Origin: Panagrolaimus kolymaensis
Taxonomy: Eukaryota; Nematoda; Chromadorea; Rhabditida; Panagrolaimidae
Direction: 5' to 3'
Assembly: GCA_028622995.1 (NCBI GenBank)
Contig: JAJQJQ010000014.1
Span: forward strand, 868,001-932,000
DNA length: 64,000 nt
The translations under genes were made by a program, and so were the position numbers. The notes under the pieces are model-generated. The model searched no databases, was not told the origin of the DNA, and was given only the letters and a program-made list of their open reading frames with translations. This document shows, piece by piece, positions 47,801 to 60,511 of this stretch. Every line of letters starts with the position of its first letter. Positions within the stretch are counted from its first letter, which is position 1.

Positions 47801-49059
47801 TTAACATGCCGGCTAGCATGTGTATTCGGGGTCAAACAAGTTTATTAAAGCTTTGAATAAAAAAAACAAGGCTTTGGTTTTATAAAAAACTCTGAAGGAT
47901 TTTGGATGGATTAAAAACGCATGCTTCCATACTTTTTTTATTATTTGAGATTTGCGTGTTTTTTTATGTATTTCTCAAAAACTCAAAAGCTTATATTTTT
48001 TTTATTGAGATAAATTGGTTGACTTTTTTGTTGTTGCTGCAATCTGACAAATATTAAAAAAATGTCAAAAAAATTTTTGATAGATATTTTTTGATTTTCT
48101 TTCTACTAAAATAAAAGAAAGTTAAAAACCAATTGTTTGCTGCCACCATATTTTTTTTTACATAAACAATCTTTTTTTTTTGCTTTTCTTCTTCCAACAA
48201 AATGCCATAAAAAAATATTTGTCGTCGTCGTCGTCTCATTGGCATAAATTTGAAACAAGCATATTTTGCATTTTTTGTCTTCGAGTCTCTTTAGTATGGT
48301 TTTTTAAGAAATTTTTTTAATGACTTCCTTCCTGTTTTTGACTTTTATGCAGGAGTCAAAAAAAATACATAGATATTATTGGTCGGTATTTAAAGCGGCT
48401 AAAAGTTAGTCATGATTTTGATGAAACATTTAATGCTAAAGTTGCAACCAAAAAAAAATCCGTAGTTAAAGTGACAATTAACGGTTGCTTCAGAAACCTC
48501 AGTATTTTTTTTATGGAGCTCATTGAGATAATGCAACAAGAATCGTTTTTTTAATTTAATTTTTTCCCTTTGAATCAAAGAGGTGAGATTAATTTGATTG
48601 GTTTTATGCATTTTTTTTTACCATTTTAAAAAATTTTATAAATTTTTCAATTTTTTGTTCAAAATAATATTTGTTTTTATTTTATTCCTTTTTTTTTTTA
48701 TTACCACACTTTCACTATGACCTTCAGAGATATGCCACGATTTAATATGAAAAATGTTTCATCCAAAGAAAGCCTTTTTGATATTGGGGTTTTATTCCTT
48801 TTTTATTATTTATAGCCAAAAATAAGACAGAAAAAATATTTCTCGCTTTTTCTCTCTTTAGTCTGTTAGTTTTTTTCTTCTCCCTAGCAATTTTTGCCCT
48901 TTTTTTGACCCCCATTTTTTCTCCTATATATTTTTTTGTGACTTTGCGTGTTTATTTATTTTTTTCTTTTTTTTCAAAGCTATGTTCAAAACTTTCGCCA
49001 TATAAAAAAAAAAGTGATTCCAATAATTTTTATTTTATTTTCAGAAGGCATGTAAAGAA
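44826..49059. other. 4.2-kb intergenic region, no gene seen
   Basis: The longest gene-poor stretch of the window. It is full of A and T runs, and the frames I checked are Phe/Lys-rich readings of these. A slightly less AT-rich patch near 46,780-46,870 (repeated CATT units, then CCTCCTCTGGCAGCTGATAT) could be regulatory for the gene starting at 49,060. That is a suggestion only. Confidence 0.5.
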
Positions 49060-52000
49060 ATGCATTTATCGACGAAAACAAATTTAACGATTTTTTCAAC
49101 GAAACTTTTTTTAATAATAATATTTTTAATTTTCTCTTTTTTTCCTTCTGAAACTTCCGCATCTTGTGCTCAACGATGTAGTCGATTGCTTGATCGATCG
49201 CTAAAACAAATAAATTTTTCGGTTAAAAAAGTTGAAAATTTATTTATTTCAACAAATTTGATGACAGATTTTGGTAAAATTTGTTGGAAATTTTATGATT
49301 TTGCTGATTGTGAAAAACAATGTGAAAAAAAGGATTTTCAAAATTCTGATATTTCTGCCCGCGAAGAACAAATAAAAAAGTTGGTTCTTAAGCGATGCAA
49401 ATTTATGGATAAAGGTTAGTGAATTTTGAAAGTTGTGGTGGGGAGAATTCATTAAAAAAAAGAAAGATATTTTTTTTAGAATACAGTCATGATATTAAAT
49501 GCATTCATAAATATCATTCATTTATGGAAATTCGATGTTCATCATATTTAAATGAAGCGGTGAAACTTCGAAAAAATATTAAAGAAAATAAAAAAGCTAA
49601 AATTCAAGAAACTTGTCGGTGTGTTTTTTTTGAGCTTCCAAAAGCCACACAAACAAATAAATAGATTCCCTGAAAAACTTTATTGTTCCAATAAGTTTTA
49701 ACACAAAAATTAAAAATTCTACAAATCTTTAACATTTTTGGCTCAAATTTTTATTTAACCTTTTTAAAACTAAAAAATGTTCACTTTTTAGTTTCCTCCA
49801 CTATCACAACACTTGCTTATCCAACACCGTATTTTTCTATTGTCCAACAGCAAAGAAATTTTTTAATCGATTCACTCTTCGTGATTATTTCTTATCCTTT
49901 ATTATTCCCGATGATGACCAAGCATTTTCGGATGAATTTTTGGATTATTGTCAAATATTTGATTTTCATAAAATTGCTAAAGATGTTTATGATACAACAA
50001 GTTCAATAAAATCAGAAGAATATGATATTAGTGGAGAAAATCGACAAAATCAACGAAGAACCACCACTACCACAACAGCTATTCCAGTTGTGAAATTACT
50101 CGATGATAGTAACAGCAGCAGTGGTGGGGATGAAAAAGATAAAGATATCATTGGTAAAAAAATATTATTTTTAAATTTTATTTGGACAAAAAATTAATTA
50201 AAAAATATTTTTTAGATGAAAAAGGAAAGAAAGTTTTTTCTTCTCAAGAAGATTTAAAAGAAAATCCACCAGAATTTTTTTATTCTTCAGCTCGATATGA
50301 AACAACCACATATCAATCGATTAAAGATAAAAGTAATAAAAGGTTTGTCCATTTATTTTGTTAATTTACTTTTTATGCCTCTCTGAAATTCCAAAATCCA
50401 TTTTTCCCTTTTTTTAGTTATTCCAAATCAAACCCAACATCATCAGATTCAGATGATTGGTCACCAAAACCAGTGAACATTGATTTTGTTTCAAATCCCA
50501 TTTTTGATGAACCAAAACCGACTGATTCGTCTTCAGTGTTTACAATAAATCCAAATCAATTATTATCAACAATTTTTCGAATTCCTAATGTTTTTCCCAC
50601 TGTTGAAATCACGCCTGATCAAATCACTCAAACTGCTAATTTTGAATTTGGAACAAGCGTGGAATTACTTCCATCCAAAAATAATGATGATGAATATTAC
50701 GATGATAATGAAACAACATGGATTACAAAAAATGTAATTAGTCCTAAAAATGTAACTCAAACACCTCAAAACCAAAATAATAAAATTACAAAGGAACCAG
50801 CGAAAAAAATGAAGACTCTTGAAACAAATAAAACTAAACCAAAAGTGATGGAAGAAACAACGACGACGATAAAATCTGTTGTAATAACTACAACCACTGC
50901 AGCGGATAAATCATTAAAGCCATTGAAAAAGGTCAAAGGAAGTGGCGAAAAAATAGTTGAAATACTTGGTGGAAAAAATTATGGTAAGCAAAAAAACTTT
51001 TTTTATCCAAAAATTTGAGCTTTATACGAGACTCAATTTATTGGATTATTGAGGCTTTGAATATCTCCAAAATTAAAAAAAAACGAAGCATTTATTTAAA
51101 AAATTTTTTTATCCAAAACAATTTCCAAAAATTTAGTGAAGCGCCAAGTTTATTGAGTCACTTTTTTTATTAATTCAAAGAATTTATTTAGACTCCTCTA
51201 ATTCATCTTCTTCTTCCTCCGCTGAGCATCTCATTGTTTATACGGCTGTAAATTCTAATGAAACTTCTTCATCATTTTCAGAAACAAAAGATATTCAAAT
51301 TAATTTAGTTAATGATCTTTCAAAGAAATTAGAAAGCCAAAAAATTAATTTTGCTTTAAAGCCAGCCGCAAGTCCTAATTCAACAACAGAAAAATTTGAT
51401 TTTGGAAAAAGTGTTGAATTGCTTCCAGATTCATCGGGTTCAGATGAAATTGATTTATTGATCCCCAAAAAACCAACAGAAAATCTAAAAACCCCATTCT
51501 CTATAAATCCAAATTCATCAGAAATTAATTCAACTTTGGATACAAATGTCAAATTACTTCCATCCCAAGATTTTTCTTCATCCATCGACGACGATAGCGA
51601 TGAAACAGCAGCAACAAGGATCGAATTACTTTCTCCATCGTCGCCTAAAGAGATTCGTTTACCATCATTTTTAATGACAAAACCAACAAATCAATCCAAA
51701 GATATTTCTTCTTCACCGGTATTAGTGGATTTTAAAAAACAACCACCACCGCCACTACAAATTCAAAGTGTAACAACTTTGAAACCACAAAAAAGTTTAA
51801 ATTCAACAGAAAATTTAAATATTGGTAAAAGTGTGGCTTTGCTTCCTCCTTCAAAAGATTCATCAACCGATGATAGTGATGAAGCGAGTTTGGAATTGCT
51901 TCCATCTAAAGAAATCATTGAATTGAAAGTTCCAGAAAATTCAAAAGAGTCATCATCAAATCAAAACTCAAAAATTAGTTCAACAACCCAACCAAAATTA

Positions 52001-53411
52001 AATTCGGGTACAACAGTTGTTAATCCAATTGGTGAACAACGACGACAAAAGCCTCAAAAACCATTTCATCGAAAAATTTCTTCAAAAGAAAATGCTAAAC
52101 CTTATTTGAGTGGAACCAAAATTCATGTAATTCCCATTCGACAATATAGTAAAGAAGATGAAATGGAAGGAGGAGGTAATTTCATATTTTTTTTACAATA
52201 TTTTGGCTTCAAATTAAGAAATGATGCTATCGCGAATTTTTGGAAGCTTTTGCTATTTTGGAGTTATTATTTTTTTTCTAAATTGTGTCGAAATTTAACC
52301 ATAAAGTTTTTTTGGTTGGAGCTTTTTCCAAACAAAAAAAAAGGTTTGCTTCTTTTTCAAAAAAATTGCATTTCTCAAATTTGCATTTGGACGCACACAC
52401 ACGACTGGCTGTCTCTGAGTCTGTTGTTCTTCAAGGACAAACTTTTTTGTTCCAAAGGCAAGCAAATAGCTGTGTTTGCCTTCAGTATGTCAATACTAAA
52501 AAATTTTCTTTCATTTTCACATCCTCGGTAGTATAGTGGTAAGTATCCGCGCCTGTCACGTGCGAGACCCGGGTTCAATTCCCGGCCGGGGAGAATATTT
52601 TTTCAATTTTTTTTCCATAAATTTCAAAACACTTTGATGCAATAATTATTTTTTTAGCCCCTAAAATTATCACAAATAGCGGAGAAACTAGTGAAGTTTT
52701 AAATTCAGAGGAAAAACGAAATGATTTAGTGAAAACTCATGGTTGGTTATACATACATTTATTATAAACAAAACAAAAATTAACCCATCCGAAAAATACA
52801 CTAACACAATAATAATTTATTAATAAACAAAATAGAAAACGAGTGAAATAATTTTTAAAAATAATAAATCTCGTAAGTCCAATTAAAGATTAAAAACTTT
52901 TTTGTGATTTTCAAAAAAACTATCGTCTTTCTATGTTTCAATTTTTCCTTTAAAAAATGTTCGTTTTTTACTATCCTTTTTTTGTTGTCAAATTTTCATT
53001 AGTGTCCTTTCCCTAAATTTTTCTTAACTTTTACATTTCTGTAATTTTTTCCATTTACATATTAAAATCTTTTTTATTTCAGAGGACCAAATAAATCCCA
53101 TTTTACCTCAACCTGATTCTTCTCCAAATTTTATCCCTCCAAACTCAGACTCTGATTCCGATGAATCCAACTTTCCTAAAACCAATGCTGCTGCTGTTGA
53201 AAACGAAAAAAACATTGTTAAAAGCAATAATGAAATAATTGAAGATGAAGAAACCATTGAACTTTTTAATTTTTTTTCATCCCTTAAATGGATTATTATC
53301 GGGTATTTTCTTCTTTTTATTACTGCTTTAGGTGTAATTGTATATCTTTTAATTTCAATTATAACTAAAAAATGTAAGCAACGCCGAAAAAAGTATTATG
53401 TTTCTGAATAA
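49060..53411 (+). CDS. Large type I membrane protein with CPG4-like Cys-rich ectodomain
   Basis: Eight exons: 49060-49414, 49480-49618, 49792-50153, 50216-50342, 50418-50983, 51192-52175, 52658-52741 and 53083-53411, giving 981 residues with matching phases. Signal peptide at about 12-34. A Cys-rich domain follows (SASCAQRCSRLLDRS, KICWKFYDFADCEKQCEKK, KCIHKYHSFMEIRCSSY, HNTCLSNTVFFYC), resembling nematode CPG4-type domains. Residues about 230-870 are Ser/Thr/Pro/Lys-rich, with Asp/Ser clusters and repeated G.SVELLPS motifs; SSG-type sites could carry glycosaminoglycan. One membrane span near the C-terminus (WIIIGYFLLFITALGVIVYL) is followed by a short basic tail, CKQRRKKYYVSE. A TTTTCAG acceptor 15 bases before the ATG fits trans-splicing. 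Intron 6 holds a tRNA gene. CPG4 assignment is by Cys pattern only. Confidence 0.72.
52522..52593 (+). tRNA. tRNA-Asp (GTC)
   Basis: 72 nt with a 7-bp acceptor stem (TCCTCGG with CCGGGGA), D-arm with A box (TAGTATAGTGGTAAGTA), anticodon loop CTGTCAC giving anticodon GTC, and a T-arm with B box GGTTCAATTCC. The anticodon stem pairs CGCGC with GTGCG (one G-T). No intron. The sequence closely follows animal tRNA-Asp. It lies in sense orientation inside intron 6 of the 981-residue membrane protein gene and is followed by a T-run (TTTTTTCAATTTTTTTT) as a Pol III terminator. Confidence 0.96.
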
Positions 53412-54123
53412 TCTTTTTTTATATTAATCTGTGTATTTATATATAAATAAATTCATTTAATAAAATTTATTTTGCAAAAAAAAGTTAAAATAAACAATTT
53501 TTTTGAATTAAAAAAATAAAGATTTAACATAGATTTTTCTTTTATTAAAATTGTAAAGTAAAAATACAGAAAAACAAATGTTTGATTGAAAAAAAGTTTG
53601 GCAGTAATAATAAAGAAGAAGACAAGAATCTTGACGAAGCTGCTTTTAGCAAAAAAAAACTTTTTTAAAAATTTGTTACATCGGAGAATTTTTTTAACAG
53701 GCAAAAATAAAGATGTTTTTAAAGAAGCAATTCAAAATAATAAGGAAGCCATAAAGATAGGCAAAAGAAAATTTATAATTTTAATTTTAAAAAACTCATG
53801 AGCAAAAAATTTTTGATTCCGCAAAAATGAAAAAAATATTTTTTTTGAAAGAAAAAAGCTATGAGTTAAATTATAGGATCAAATTTCATTATTCAAAGAA
53901 AAATCTAAAAATAATTTGAAATAGCAATTTTCAAAAAAAAGTTAATAAAATTTGCAAAATATTCTAAACTGCTTCCTTTTATTTTATTTAAACAGCCTCT
54001 TTAAATTCCTCAAATTAGCCACTTATATAAAAAATAAACTTCCGAAACTAAAAAAAATTATTGAACAAAATCAAGAATAAAAAAACTCGAGAAAACCAAA
54101 GACAAAAAAACAAAATGAAAAAA
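53412..54123. other. Convergent spacer, no gene seen
   Basis: Lies between the stop codons of the convergent CPG4-like and LIM genes. An AATAAA signal occurs just after the first stop (about 53,446). Lys-rich frames here are A-run readings. Confidence 0.5.
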
Positions 54124-56453
54124 TCAAATAAGTTTTTCGAGGACTCGTTGATTTTCATCTGGAGAATAAACCAAGCCATTATAAAGTTTATAAAAGCATT
54201 CATGACAATATGGTCGTCGCTCATGCTCCCGGAAAGTTCCACGTAAATTTAAAGCCTTTTGACAATAACAACACATAAAATGATATGGATGAAATTTTTG
54301 TGCTCTCTCTGCATTTGGTGCCAATGCAGTCAATGTTGGGCCATCAATTTCTTCACTACAATAAGCACAAATTGGTGGAGCTCCAGGTGGAGGAGATCCT
54401 TCAATTTGAAGAGTTCGTCGAGGAGTATTCGATCGAGCACGACGTTTGAGGCTGGAAGTTTGGGATTCAGAAATATCCACTCCATAATCACGTTTAACTG
54501 ATTCCACAGTGAAATTGTCTTCGGGTGCTACAAAAATAAAAAGAATAAAAACAATTTCTAAATTTTGCTAATAAAAATGATTGAAATAATTAAAAATGTT
54601 GAAACAATTTTTTGAAAAAAGTTTTTTGCAAACAAAAATTATTTTTAAAAAACTCGTCAAAAACTATCCAAAAAACCTTTGAATTCCAAAATAAAAATAA
54701 AGAAAAATAATGGAAAATGAAAACAAAGACCCTTATTTTAATTAATATTTTTTGAAATGAACATTAGGTTTCTTACTAAAAGAATAAATTTTGAAGGTGC
54801 AAATTTTGATCACATTTTTTTTTGAACTTTAAATTCAAAAAAAGATTCTTTTGCTTTTTTGTTTTATTTAATTTTTTTCTCTAATTAAAAATATGTATTA
54901 CTAACCTTGTTGTGGTGGATGATCCTCTTTATGATAAAGGATATCATCATCGGGTGCTGGAGTTAAACGAAGACGATATTCAATTTCTTCATGATGAATA
55001 TTTTTTCCAGGCTTTTTACGTTTTAAACTTCCACGTCGAAGGACTTCAGCTGTGGCATTTACATCATATGCCAATGCAGCCATGGTATCTGTAACCACAT
55101 CACTTCGTTGATGATCTTTGAGTTTTCCAAGTTCTTTTTTCATATCATCCGTTGAAACAGATTTTAATCGAAGATTTAACCAATCTTCTGAAGGTTCAAC
55201 GCTTATTCTTCCATTAACTTCCATTTCCGTTTGAAATGTTCGTCGCTCAATTTGCATTTCACGTTGTCGACGACGAATGAGATCCGTGGTTTTATTGACA
55301 TCTTCAACCAAGGCATTTAGGGTGTCATTAACAACTTCACCATGGGAAGCTCCACTAAATTGTGATGCTCGGGATTCGGAACGGCGATCAAATACTGTCG
55401 CCATCCTGGAAAAAAAACATTGCGATTTGAGATGTAACAAATGAGAGTTAAAAAAGGTGGAAGAAGAAAAGCTCGGAAAAGTAAACAAAATAAATGTGGT
55501 TGAGAAGCGAAAAAATAAAAGAAAAAAAAGCTTAGAAAAAAGTAAGAAAAATGTCAAAGAAGCAAAGAATAAGAAAAAATTTCAGTGAGTTAAAGGCTTT
55601 TAAAAGTCACATTTCTTGAACCAAAATTATTTGATCCTTGGAATTTTTGCATGAAAAAAATGGAAATTAAACATTTTCAACGTTTTTTGTTTGTTATGAA
55701 ACCAAAACTTTTGAATCTTAGGTATTAGATTTTGAGAAAAAAAATTTGTTAAGGAAAATATTAATTTTGCAAAACAAAAAGTTCATAACCAATATGTTTG
55801 ATTCTTGTTTCAAACCATTGACTTTAAAAGAAAATTTTTAAATGTAAACAAAAGGGTTAATAGAAAAGTGGTCTTTTAATAAGCAGCAAATCCGGCATAA
55901 TTTTTGTAAGCAAATGCCATATTCCGGGATAGCCAATAAAGAAACTACCAATAAATAAATATTGAATAAACAAAAAATAAGTCGGGCAATAAAAAAGCTT
56001 TTTTTTGGATGGATTATATCCGCCTTATTTTTTATGATCCGTAAAGAATATTTTTTGGTTCAATAAAACAAAAACATATTTTTCATAGAAAAAAACATTA
56101 GTCGTTATTTAAAAAAAAAGCAATAAAAAGCAAAAAAGCATTGTTAAATAAATTAAACAGAAAAAACTCACTCAGTGTAAGCATAAGTTTCAACTTTTTT
56201 TCCATAATGTATCATTTTTTCTTTGTTATTAGTTCTGTTAAAAAACAAAAAAAAAGTTAATATGTTAAAATAAGCGTAAAAATGAAGCAACGAAAGTTAA
56301 AAAACAAAAAAATGCTAAGGAAAAATGTTAGAAAAAAAGCCAACAAAAAAAGACTCTCAAAGAAAAGCATTTAAAAAAACTAACTAACTCAAACCCAAAT
56401 TTTTTGAATTCATTAATAACAATTACTTCGATGTCAGCACTTAAAATTTCCAT
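54124..56453 (-). CDS. LIM-domain protein with two alternative first exons
   Basis: Common exons are 55405-54906 and 54527-54124. Two upstream exons, 56453-56389 (MEILSADIEV...KFGFE) and 56215-56172 (MIHYGKKVETYAYTE), both end with GA before a GTTAG/GTGAG donor and splice in phase 2 to 55405. They give 322 or 315 residues. A third option starts at MATVFDRR (55404). The N-terminal 165 residues hold two similar helical repeats (VVNDTLNALVEDVNKTTDLI and VVTDTMAALAYDVNATAEVL). The C-terminus has one LIM zinc domain: CAYC, HFMCCYC and CHEC provide the expected ligands. Single-LIM, paxillin/leupaxin-like adaptor proteins act at adhesion and muscle attachment sites; that role is inferred from the domain only. 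Confidence 0.75.
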
Positions 56454-59400
56454 TTTTTTAAAAGTGAATATTTAAAAAGGTTTGAAACGTTAAAAAAGTG
56501 TCTCAACTTCCAACATCAAAACAAAAAATAACGAACAAATATTTTTTCGTAACTTTCAACCTTTTTCTTTTAAATACTCAAGATTTCTAGTTTAGGATAA
56601 TTTTACGCATTTTTAAAAGGAGCCTATCTTTTTTTAGTTTTGAGTATGTACAATATTTAGTCAAAGAATGAATGAAAAAAAACTAGTTGGTGCTGTTGTT
56701 GATACCTTCCTTATTTGAACATACATACATTTAAAGTTAGGTATTTATCTTGCATATATGTAGACAAAAAAGAAGTGTAAACAAAAAAAAAAATGAGGAA
56801 GAAAGATATTTAAAAATATTTATCGTCGAAACTCAAAGATGAATTTTTAAGTTGTTAAATCAAAAAAAAAGTTGCATTCCAACTTACTTTCAAGGTCTCA
56901 AATTATTTTTTTTAAACACTAATAAACAAAGGTCAACAACTATCAAAAATTAATTCCAAAATTGTGGGGTTAAAGTTTTGATCAGGAAAAAAACTTTATA
57001 AAGAGTATGTAAAAAAGGGTTCCATAAAAATTTGCGTGAAATGATTCGAAAAAAAAAATTATTTATATTTTGGGTGGAGAGAGTGGTTTTCTAAACACGT
57101 CTAAATCTTTAAATTATGTTTTAAGTGAATAAAAATTATATAAAAAAAGAATGCCCTAAATTGGAGGAAAACGTAAGAACACTATTTTAATTTAATTAAC
57201 ACAAACTTTAAGTTGATACCATAAAAAATATCTCACAAACTCGAAATCGATAAAATCAAAAAAAATTATAGCAAAGGTATCAAAAAAAGTATCAAAGTAA
57301 ATGAAACAAAAAAAAATCGAACATGGGTGGATCAGAAAGCCACTAACAACACAAAAATTTGAAACAAATAACAGCTGACACAAAATGTTAAAAAAAATCA
57401 AATCGTTGAAAAACTTGTTTTAATCCGTGTAAAAAAGTATAAAAAGTATTGTGGTCCAAAATTAGAGAGATTTTTTTTTGAGATGAGGGGAAGTCAAAAA
57501 AAAAACAATGGAAATGCTCGGCTCCTAATTTTCATAGAAAAAGAAAATGAGAGAAAAAAAAGTAACGTACGTTAGTGGCTGGAGGCAATGTGAAAAAAAA
57601 ATGTTTCACGTTTGATTTTTTAGAGAAAAGAAAAAGCATAAAATTGCGATCGAATGCTTTTTATTCGAAAAAAAAAACAATCATAGCAGAGAAAAGAAAA
57701 AAAGAGGAAGGAATGATTAATTTTGATTTTTTCTCCTCATTGTTTTTTTTCTGGAAAATTTCTTACAATTCATAAAAACAAAAATGCTTTTTGCAATCAA
57801 AATATAACATCAGTTTTGGAAAACAACAAAAATAAAACAAAGAAAGTTTCAAACACAAAGATAAAAAAATTTTTTAGACAAAGTCGTTTGAAAAAGTTTT
57901 CAAAAGCCAACTAACCAATTCTCTGTTGGGTGCAATTCTTTTTAACTTTACACTCAACAGCAAATCTTTCTCGATCGACAGAAGAAGAAATGAAACGAAA
58001 GAAGAAAAAAAACGTTCGACTAAAGCTGGCAGAAAAAGTTGCAAGGGCAAAAAAAAAATCAACAAAAAAAAGCCAAAGAAATCGGCAGCAATGGCGGCGG
58101 CGGTGGCGGCAAAGAAGAATTCGTTTCTTGAAAGACAAAGCCATAGCAATTGAAAAGCAACTACACTATCAGAAAAAAAATTGAGTCCGCAAGCAATCGA
58201 GCAAGAAAGAAAGGAAGAAAAATAAAGTTACGGACAATCATCAAAAATGCTAGCAATGAAAAAAAGAAGAGAAGATCCATAAAATAAAAGCAAAGAGGCA
58301 AGAAAGCTTTATATTGTTTTTGCTGCACGGCAACCAAGAATAACAGCAGCAGCAATATGTAAAACTATTCACTCCTACGCGGCTGCTATATTTTTTATAT
58401 TTTGTGATCGGATCTCATAGAAAATATATGAAAAAAACTTTTGATGATTTAAACAAAAAATTCAATGGAAAATAATTAAAGTTTGTATCATTGAGAAAGA
58501 AAGAAAAAAATGATGATTTGCCATAAATAAAATTGTTTCATAATACAAACAATGCATTTTTTTCTTTGTTTGACATTTTAAAACAAAATCCACAAAAATT
58601 GTTTAGAAAACAGCAACAAAATTTTTATGAATAAAAGTCAATTCTTACAGCAATCCTACAATAATGGTGTGTTTCATTGTTTAATTAACTTGAAATTTAT
58701 GTATTGGCCATTGCCATTATAAGTAATTTTTTGTCGAGTTTAAAAAAACATATTTTGGTGATTTGACGACACCAACGTTAAACTTGTTTGGTTTATATTG
58801 TTGGATAAGTTAAATGTCAACAACGCCTGTAAAAGTTGATCCTCTTTTGCGAGATAATATTTTTTTAGAACCGTTTTCTTAAAGTTTCATTTGGTTTTGT
58901 TCTTCGAAGAAGATATAAAAATCAACAAAACCCAAAAAATATTAGCAATCTATTGCTAGATTTTATCAGAACTTTTTATGAATCGTGTAAGGGTCATAGA
59001 GAAATTGGATCCATGTTAGTATTTCAAAAAACACACACACTAAAGTTGCAAAAATATCTCGTCATAAACAACCAGTCAAATTTTAAAATAACATATTAAA
59101 AAAAACCTCAAAAAATGTTTTACCATAAAAATGGAAATATGTGTATCATTGTTTCTTTGACCGTTTTCATAATCCCTGATTATGTTTTCTTTTCTTTTTT
59201 ATGTTTTGAATAAACCGACCGGCATATCGTTCATTGTTTATAACTTTTTCAAAAATTTATTGAACGATTCATTTTTTCTGTTGTTGCTGCTGAAATTCAT
59301 TCAAAAAAATGCAAAGCAAAGAAAATTGTTCCTTTCTTTCTTCTTTTTTTTGTGTTGTCGGGGCATAGAATTTTTTTGGGATGAAAAAAATAACAGACAA

Positions 59401-59563
59401 ATGTCTTTTTTTTTTATAAATGCATTTTCGAAACGTTTTGATCGATCCATATATATATTTTGTATTTTTTATTTTGTAAATCATCTGCTTTGCTTTGCTT
59501 CGCTTCCTTTTTTTCTTCGGTTTGAGATATCTTTTTTAATTGTTAACTTTTTTAGTTTCAAAC
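56454..59563. other. 3.1-kb intergenic region, no gene seen
   Basis: AT-rich upstream region shared by the divergent LIM and F-box-like genes. Around 57,900-58,150 composition shifts (CGG-type triplets near 58,085, ATGGCGGCGGCGGTGGCGGC), and a GTTAG donor-like site follows on the minus strand near 57,915, so a 5' non-coding exon of the LIM gene is possible. No coding exon is supported. Confidence 0.45.
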
Positions 59564-60511
59564 ATGGCTGATATTTTTACTATTGCTAATCCTCACCCAC
59601 AATATTTTCCATTTCATCATTCATTAATGAAATATATTTATGAAAATTTTAATCTTATTCTCAAAGAAAAATTAGCTCGAACATGCAAATATTTTTTCTA
59701 TGATTTGGCTCCATATAAAGACAAAGCTAAAATTACGAATAAATTATTAATTATTACCAATCTTGATTTGGAAATTGATGAAGATAGCATTACTTGTAGT
59801 AGCGTTGAACATTTAGTTTACCATAAAATTAAGCCTATTTGGATTAAAGAATCTCTTGAAATGTATATTTCTCACGAAAAAGATTCTTTAACATCGGTAA
59901 TTTACCGATGCATTGCAAAAATTATTTCTATCACTTGTGATATTTCATTAAAAGATTTTATAATGTTAACAAAAGCTGGAACAATTAAAGAACTAATAAT
60001 TGCAAATGTTGTTGATGATAATGAAGAAGATATTCCAATTGAAGATATTTTTTCTTATGTTCTTCGTATATAAAAAATTGTGTGAGTTGTTTTAAAACAT
60101 AAAATATGTAAACAAAAATGCATTTCATTTATTTTTTAGCATTATTTCTCCATTTGTTACTTGTGAAACAGCGGATAAGCTTCTTTCGCTAAACTTAAAA
60201 CAAAAAATTCAAGAAATACAATTAACATATCTCGATGATGAACTTGACATTCAGAAATTCATCCAATTCCTAAAAGTAAAAGTTTTTTTAACTACATAAT
60301 TTTTTCCAACTCACGAAGGCCCTGTTTCTAGTTTTAATTTTTTTTAAAAACTAATGAAAATTTTTTTTAGGAAAATTTAGCGCCTCGCGCTAACCTTTGT
60401 ATTGGTTTTAAAGATGCAATTAAAAATACATCTTTTCACTCAGCTTTTGGAATTGAACTTCAAAAATGGCTACCAAAAGATGAAGCACCAGAAAGAGTTG
60501 AACGCATTTAA
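59564..60511 (+). CDS. F-box-like CKYF-type protein, possibly damaged splice donor
   Basis: Exon 1 starts at 59564 after a TTTTTTAG site (trans-splicing) and encodes FPFHHSLMKYIYENFN...LARTCKYFFYD and IWIKESLEM, as in the two-module paralogue at 37.7-39.5 kb. Exons 2 and 3 (60140-60275, 60371-60511) encode FVTCETADKLLSL... and ...ELQKWLPKDEAP. Exon 2 has the same length (136 nt) and phase as in the paralogue. The frame requires exon 1 to end in CG (60,066), but the next bases are TATATA, not GTATAT: one G appears lost. As it stands, reading ends at TAA 60,071-60,073 (169 residues), or splicing at C|GTATAT shifts frame to an early stop. It may be a young pseudogene or a sequencing error. Confidence 0.6.

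Noticed and set aside
57874..58184. Overlapping Ala/Phe- and Lys/Arg-rich frames on both strands
   Set aside because: They read the same purine/pyrimidine-rich patch in different frames; no convincing protein features. At most a 5' non-coding exon of the LIM gene.
59182..59571. 129-codon Phe-rich plus frame before the F-box-like gene
   Set aside because: T-rich low complexity, runs over the likely trans-splice site and ends just inside the next gene in another frame.
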